The notes under the pieces are model-generated. The model did not search any database. It saw only the letters and a program-made list of their open reading frames with translations, and was not told where the DNA came from. From JAHEJX01 sp041605955 (GTDB taxonomy: Bacteria > Actinomycetota > Acidimicrobiia > Spongiisociales > UBA5794), in contig JBFIXI010000072.1 of the NCBI GenBank assembly GCA_041605955.1, positions 1 to 21,657 on the forward strand: 21,657 nucleotides of DNA, in the 5' to 3' direction. How positions within the stretch are numbered: the first letter of the stretch is position 1; each line of letters begins with the position of its first letter. Of the stretch, positions 21,055 to 21,657 are shown one piece after another. The translations under genes were made by a program, and so were the position numbers.

Positions 21055-21657
21055 GTGGCACCCATCCTGCCCGCACAGCCGGTGCTCGATCTGAGGTCGT
21101 ACATGGACGCCGGCGTCGGCGGCGTCCTGGAGAGCTGCCGGCAGCTTGGAAGAGACGGCGTCATTGGCACTGTGCGCGCGTCGGGACTTCGGGGACGCGG
21201 CGGGGCCGGGTTCCCCACCGGCATCAAATGGTCCGGACTTGCCAACATGCCGGCGGCAACCAAGTTCGCAGTCTGCAACGCTGCCGAGGGAGAGCCGGGG
21301 ACCTTCAAAGACCGCGCGATCATCAGGCGCAACCCGTACCAGGTGCTCGAAGGTCTGGCCGCTGCCGCCTTTGCGGTCGGAGCCGAAACCGCCTTCATCG
21401 GCATCAAGGAAAAGTTCGCCAATTCCATCTCTCGACTGGAAACGGCGGCCGCGGAGCTGTCTGCCGCCGGCATGCTCGGCGATCTCGAGATCGCATTCGT
21501 GACCGGGCCAGACGATTACCTCTTCGGCGAGGAGAAAGGTCTGCTCGAAGTGATCGAAGGTAGGGATCCGCTGCCGCGGCTCTATCCGCCCTATGTCCAG
21601 GGATTGTTCGAGGAGCCGGGTGGCCCGCCGCAGCCGGCATTGGTCAACAACGTAGAG
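21055..21657 (+). CDS. NuoF-like (NADH dehydrogenase 51 kDa family) protein, N-terminal part, runs off the right edge
   Basis: First 201 residues of a flavoprotein subunit of the NuoF/HoxF/FdhB class, which binds FMN and NAD(H) and passes electrons to Fe-S clusters. The GTG at 21055 follows AAGGGA. Motifs are SGLRGRGGAGFPTGIKW (43-59), CNAAEGEPGTFKDR (74-87), GPDDYLFGEEKGLLEVIEG (151-169) and PALVNNVE at the edge. The third motif departs from the usual GAGAYICGEETALL, with D-D for A-G-A and F for C, so this is probably a divergent, stand-alone paralogue rather than the complex I subunit. No nuoE-type gene lies upstream, which agrees. The Fe-S binding C-terminal domain, if present, is outside the window. 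Confidence 0.88.
   Translation, partial: MAPILPAQPVLDLRSYMDAGVGGVLESCRQLGRDGVIGTVRASGLRGRGGAGFPTGIKWSGLANMPAATKFAVCNAAEGEPGTFKDRAIIRRNPYQVLEGLAAAAFAVGAETAFIGIKEKFANSISRLETAAAELSAAGMLGDLEIAFVTGPDDYLFGEEKGLLEVIEGRDPLPRLYPPYVQGLFEEPGGPPQPALVNNVE

Overview
The window looks like a chromosomal segment of a high-GC Gram-positive bacterium, most likely an actinomycete-type lineage such as Acidimicrobiia. This is inferred from the strong G/C third-position bias, a deazaflavin (F420)-type nitroreductase-family gene, gene starts of the leaderless TANNNT-N6-ATG/GTG kind, and stable 3' hairpins without a T tract. No rRNA, tRNA, CRISPR array, phage gene or transposase was seen.

Positions 1-4601 (minus strand) hold a kynurenine-degradation operon. 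Read in transcription order it is a RidA-type 2-aminomuconate deaminase, 3-hydroxyanthranilate dioxygenase, ACMS decarboxylase, kynureninase, and the first 46 codons of kynurenine 3-monooxygenase at the left edge. Four of the five genes overlap by 4-8 bases. Together they take kynurenine to 2-aminomuconate and deaminate it; ACMS decarboxylase steers carbon away from quinolinate/NAD. A 3-hydroxyisobutyrate-dehydrogenase-like gene lies upstream. The 321-base gap between it and the operon carries a promoter, a palindrome and, on the opposite strand, a degenerate glycine-riboswitch-like element with no gene to control.

Positions 4671-7724 hold a NarL-type response regulator and its histidine kinase (minus strand), a divergent small lipoprotein, and a VOC/glyoxalase-fold protein.

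Positions 7763-11993 (plus strand) are the most interesting part: a compact six-gene cluster of HTH-PocR regulator, sulfide:quinone-oxidoreductase-like flavoprotein, DUF1641, DsrC/TusE-like, DsrE2-like and DUF302. It is preceded by a perfect CRP/FNR-type operator (TGTGA-N6-TCACA) plus a third half-site. The gene content points to sulfide oxidation and persulfide trafficking under global (CRP/FNR) and local (PocR) control.

Positions 11994-15744 contain a tandem 35-base hairpin repeat, an FtsH protease with an altered pore loop, a polytopic membrane protein and a divergent nitroreductase-family gene sharing a very short bidirectional promoter. Positions 15782-21657 hold mostly poorly characterised genes: a PH-like/zinc-ribbon protein, a secreted protein, two paralogous about 70-residue proteins not assigned to a known family, a fasciclin-domain protein, a DUF4389 membrane protein, an RraA-family protein and the start of a NuoF-like gene at the right edge.

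Protein families were assigned by reading motifs; no database search was run.
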